The translations under genes and the position numbers were made by a program. A DNA stretch of 7,358 nt. It comes from Deltaproteobacteria bacterium. Lineage in GTDB: Bacteria > Desulfobacterota > Desulfobacteria > Desulfobacterales > SURF-15. The stretch spans positions 1 to 7,358 of the forward strand of contig JAHEHB010000280.1 of the NCBI GenBank assembly GCA_024644775.1, written 5' to 3'. The notes below the pieces were generated by a model. That model worked only from the letters and a program-made list of their open reading frames with translations. It searched no databases and was not told the origin of the DNA. Positions 4,714 through 7,358 of the stretch are shown one piece after another; within the stretch, counting starts at the first letter, position 1, and every line of letters starts with the position of its first letter.

Positions 4714-6372
4714 ATGAATCATGACTATCCCGTTATCGACTGCGACATACTCATCATCGGCGGAGGGAGCGCCGGCGCCATGGCTGCCGTACGGGCTAAA
4801 GAAATTGACCCGACACAAAAGGTGGTTGTTTTCGAAAAGGGCGACATCAAGTACTCCGGGTGCATCGCCAGGGGGATGGATGCGCTCAATATTGTTTCAA
4901 TCCCCGGTCTGACAACTCCTGAACTCTATGTGGAATCCAACAGTATCGCCTGCCATGGCATCATGGATGAGCCGGTAAACCACCGAATGGCGGAGCGGAG
5001 TTTTGAGCTTCTGAAAAAACTCGAATCTTGGGATGTCTGTTTTCCGACAGATGAGAAGAACGATTATGAAGTACTGCAGGTACATCCGAAGGGACGGTTC
5101 TGTGTGACCATGAAAGAGCCGGAACTTAAAGCCATTCTCGCTCAAAGAGTTAAAGATTTAGATGTTGATGTGTTGGACCGAACCATGGCGATGCAGCTTT
5201 TGAAGAATGGCGATAGAATTTCAGGGGCCATCGGAATGAATGTTCGCACCGGTGAAATCCTCGTTTGCAACGCAAAATCCGTGATTCTCTCTGCCGGAGG
5301 AACGGCACGTTTCGGGTTGCCAAACAACGGTTATTTGTACGGAGTCTATGATTTTCCCGGAAATACCGGAGACGGATACTGTTTGGCCTACAAGGCAGGT
5401 GCTGAGCTAAGCGGCTTCGAATATACATTAATCTACTACATCATAAAAGATATCAACGCGCCGCTTCTTTACATCACCCTAACCCGGGGGGCGAGCCTGT
5501 TGAATGCATTTGACGAACATCGAGAGAAGGATCACCCCTCCATCAGCTCCATGCTTCAGGAGCATCACGATGGACGCGGTCCCATGCGCATCCTAATGAG
5601 CCACTTGCCTGAGGAGAAGATCAAAGAAATCGAAGATATTCTATTTACCACCGAACGACCGGTTCAGGAGCGGTTTTTCAAAGGCAGGGACGTGGATTTC
5701 CGATCCGGCGAAATCGAACTGTGGCCCACAGAGTGCTTTCTGTGCGGCGGACACGGTCTCACCGGCGTTCGGATCAATGAGCGCGCAGAAACCAATATCC
5801 CCGGTCTTTACGCAGCCGGTGACACGGCACTGGTGGCCAGAGGCCATCTTTCCGGAGCATTTGTATATGGGGAAATCGCTGCGGAAAGTGCTTCCGAATT
5901 CTCCTCCCGAGCCGCTACAGTGGAACTCGATACCCGTCAAGTGGAGGAATTTATCAAAACGAAGGATACCAAATTCGAGAGAAGCGGAAACCCCATTGCC
6001 ATCGAAGAATTTGAATTCAAGGTTCGACGGATCATCAACGACTATATCAGACCCCCCAAGGCGGAATACAAACTGGACAGGGCGCTTTGGTGGATGGAGC
6101 GATTTCGAAAAGAGCTGGTAGATCTCGTTTGCGTCAAAGATATTCACGACCTGTTCAAGGTCTATGAGGTGGAAAACATCATTCAATGTGCCACCATGAG
6201 CGCCTTAGCATCCAAGGAACGGAAGGAAAGCCGCTGGGGACCTTGGCATCACCGCACGGACTATCTGGAACGAAATGATGATGAGTGGCTAAAACACATT
6301 ATCTTAACCCAGGGTGACGCCCCGGAGGATATACAGATCTCCTATCGCGACATCATAAAAATGGGAGAATAA
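4714..6372 (+). CDS. FAD-dependent oxidoreductase, AprA / fumarate-reductase flavoprotein fold
   Basis: This 552-residue flavoprotein has an N-terminal FAD-binding Rossmann motif, DILIIGGGSAGAMAA (11-25), followed by the ribose-binding acidic end VVVFEKG (37-43). Next come SGCIARGMDALN (48-59), SAGGTARFG (193-201), the FAD-end motif IPGLYAAGDTA (362-372) and GHLSGAFVYGEIAAE (377-391). A helical C-terminal domain ends with ESRWGPWHHRTDY (505-517), as in the succinate dehydrogenase/fumarate reductase/aspartate oxidase fold. The SGxxAxGxxAxN motif and the lack of the fumarate-reductase HTMGG motif put it nearer the adenylylsulfate reductase alpha (AprA) branch, but it is about 100 residues shorter than typical AprA. 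A CFLC pair (C341, C344) with H347 sits where fumarate reductases carry a substrate-binding HxxxGG. There is no signal peptide or membrane segment, so it is cytoplasmic. The Fe-S gene starts 3 nt after its stop and is the obvious electron partner. The real substrate is unknown. Confidence 0.82.
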   Translation: MNHDYPVIDCDILIIGGGSAGAMAAVRAKEIDPTQKVVVFEKGDIKYSGCIARGMDALNIVSIPGLTTPELYVESNSIACHGIMDEPVNHRMAERSFELLKKLESWDVCFPTDEKNDYEVLQVHPKGRFCVTMKEPELKAILAQRVKDLDVDVLDRTMAMQLLKNGDRISGAIGMNVRTGEILVCNAKSVILSAGGTARFGLPNNGYLYGVYDFPGNTGDGYCLAYKAGAELSGFEYTLIYYIIKDINAPLLYITLTRGASLLNAFDEHREKDHPSISSMLQEHHDGRGPMRILMSHLPEEKIKEIEDILFTTERPVQERFFKGRDVDFRSGEIELWPTECFLCGGHGLTGVRINERAETNIPGLYAAGDTALVARGHLSGAFVYGEIAAESASEFSSRAATVELDTRQVEEFIKTKDTKFERSGNPIAIEEFEFKVRRIINDYIRPPKAEYKLDRALWWMERFRKELVDLVCVKDIHDLFKVYEVENIIQCATMSALASKERKESRWGPWHHRTDYLERNDDEWLKHIILTQGDAPEDIQISYRDIIKMGE

Positions 6373-6375
6373 ACA

Positions 6376-7358
6376 ATGCGAATCAACCTGTTGGAAAGTC
6401 TTGTGGATAACATTACCATCGATAAGGATAAATGTACGTTCTGTGGTATTTGCGTGGAGCGATGCATTTTAGATAATCTCAGAATGAAACTGGCGCCTTG
6501 CAGACAAGCGTGTCCCTTGGGAGTGAACTGTCACGGGTATGTCCAGACCATCGCAAGAGGAGAAGAAGCCAAAGGCATGGAATTGCTGAGGGAAACACTC
6601 CCCTTTCCGGGTATCCTTGGCCGAATCTGCTCACAACCATGTGAGGAGTTGTGCCATCGAAGACAGATGGAGGGCCAGGCGGTGGCCGTCCGGTCGTTGA
6701 AACGATATCTGGCGGATCAGGATGTGGAAGCGGGCTCATGGTTGCCGGAGATGGCTGCGGATTCAGGGAAAAAAGTGGCGGTAATCGGATCCGGTCCGGC
6801 GGGTATGATGGCTTCATACGATCTAAGGGTGAGGGGACACCAGGTTACCCTATTTGAATCAGAAACCGCGCCCGGCGGCATGCTTCGCTGGACGATTCCG
6901 GAATTTCGCCTCCCTTTGGAGGTATTGGATAAAGAGTTTGGATTACTGGCAAACATGGGCGTCCAGATAGAATGTGGGGTAACAATCGGTACGGACAAAA
7001 GCCTTGACGCGTTAAAACAGGAATTTCAGGCGATCGTTATTGCCACAGGATGTCCGCAGTATGCCACATTAGATATTGACGGAGAAGGGGCGCGAGGGAT
7101 CTATCACGGGCTTCCGTTTCTAAAAGAGATTCGGGAGGGCGAAACGCCGACCATTGGTAAAAGGGTGGTGGTGATTGGCGGCGGTAATGTAGCGGTGGAT
7201 GCAGCCCAATCGGCGCTACGGCTTGGCGCAAAAGAAGTGACCATGGTCACGTTGGAATCCGATGAAGCGCTTCCAGCCTATTCATGGGCCGTTGAAGGCG
7301 CGGTTTCCGAAGGGGTAAAGGTCCAATGCAGTTGGGGTAACCCCACATTCGTATCGAC
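6376..7358 (+). CDS. [4Fe-4S] / FAD / NAD(P) oxidoreductase, GltD-NfnB-like, N-terminal part (runs off the window)
   Basis: The frame is open from ATG 6376 to the window edge (327 complete codons, no stop). Its Shine-Dalgarno GGGAGA lies at 6363-6368. Residues 20-30 form a ferredoxin motif CTFCGICVERC, with Ile rather than the usual Pro after the last Cys. Then comes the two-cluster domain of the glutamate synthase small subunit/dihydropyrimidine dehydrogenase type: APCRQACPLGVNCHGYV (40-56; C42, C46, C52) and GRICSQPCEELCHR (82-95; C85, C89, C93). An FAD Rossmann motif VAVIGSGPAG (134-143), GGML (167-170), IPEFRLP (174-180), ATG (223-225) and a second dinucleotide motif VVVIGGGNVAVD (264-275), expected for NAD(P)H, follow. 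Proteins of this build shuttle electrons between NAD(P)H and ferredoxin or a partner flavoprotein. Its gene starts 3 nt after the AprA-like gene, so the two probably form one complex, with the N-terminal ferredoxin motif as the link. The rest of the protein is unseen. Confidence 0.87.
   Translation, partial: MRINLLESLVDNITIDKDKCTFCGICVERCILDNLRMKLAPCRQACPLGVNCHGYVQTIARGEEAKGMELLRETLPFPGILGRICSQPCEELCHRRQMEGQAVAVRSLKRYLADQDVEAGSWLPEMAADSGKKVAVIGSGPAGMMASYDLRVRGHQVTLFESETAPGGMLRWTIPEFRLPLEVLDKEFGLLANMGVQIECGVTIGTDKSLDALKQEFQAIVIATGCPQYATLDIDGEGARGIYHGLPFLKEIREGETPTIGKRVVVIGGGNVAVDAAQSALRLGAKEVTMVTLESDEALPAYSWAVEGAVSEGVKVQCSWGNPTFVS

Noticed and set aside
5641..6186. Minus-strand open frame (181 codons) opposite the flavoprotein
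   Set aside because: It is fully inside a conserved flavoprotein gene and its translation shows no family features.
7237..7250. 14-bp perfect palindrome GTGACCATGGTCAC
   Set aside because: It lies deep inside the coding region of the oxidoreductase, encodes ordinary residues (VTMV), and has no second copy or regulatory context. Chance is sufficient.

Overview
The window reads as a compact anaerobic central-metabolism or substrate-degradation locus with every gene on the + strand. The gene content is a CoA- and ferredoxin-dependent 2-oxoacid oxidoreductase, an ADP-forming acyl-CoA ligase, an AprA/fumarate-reductase-fold flavoprotein and a multi-[4Fe-4S] NAD(P)/FAD oxidoreductase. Together with moderate GC and short-period AT-rich intergenic repeats, this points to a strict anaerobe. 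I think a sulfate-reducing Desulfobacterota (Desulfobacterales-like) is most likely, but that is inferred from gene content and style, not from a marker gene.

Layout. Positions 1-45 are the tail of an intergenic region holding heptamer-phased AT-rich repeat. Positions 46-1634 hold three tightly packed subunits of a 2-oxoacid:ferredoxin oxidoreductase: beta (TPP), a 2[4Fe-4S] ferredoxin, and gamma. The alpha subunit is not in the window. Positions 1635-1856 are a 222-nt non-coding gap made largely of repeats: an imperfect inverted repeat with 8-bp internal periodicity, then two heptamer-phased tracts. The last tract shares an exact 20-mer with window positions 1-20 and runs to within 1 nt of the next start codon. 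Positions 1857-3880 hold sucC- and sucD-like ligase genes that overlap by 1 nt. Positions 3925-4689 hold a GntR/HutC-family regulator with a UTRA ligand domain. Positions 4714-6372 hold the flavoprotein. From 6376 to the window end is the N-terminal 327 residues of an Fe-S/FAD/NAD(P) oxidoreductase that continues past the window.

How the genes may work together (inference). The oxidoreductase converts a 2-oxoacid plus CoA to acyl-CoA, CO2 and reduced ferredoxin. The SucCD-type ligase would recover the thioester as ATP and free acid. The flavoprotein would oxidise or reduce a substrate or product, passing electrons through the iron-sulfur NAD(P) oxidoreductase whose gene follows it. With 2-oxoglutarate this is simply a TCA segment (2-oxoglutarate to succinyl-CoA to succinate to fumarate). 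However, the ligase departs from canonical SucCD at several active-site-loop positions, and the flavoprotein is closer to AprA than to succinate dehydrogenase. The dedicated UTRA-type regulator also suggests a specific inducer. A pathway for another 2-oxoacid or dicarboxylic acid is therefore a real alternative.

Three of the seven genes with visible starts begin at non-ATG codons (TTG, GTG, TTG), each backed by a good Shine-Dalgarno sequence. In contrast sucC starts at ATG with no visible Shine-Dalgarno.
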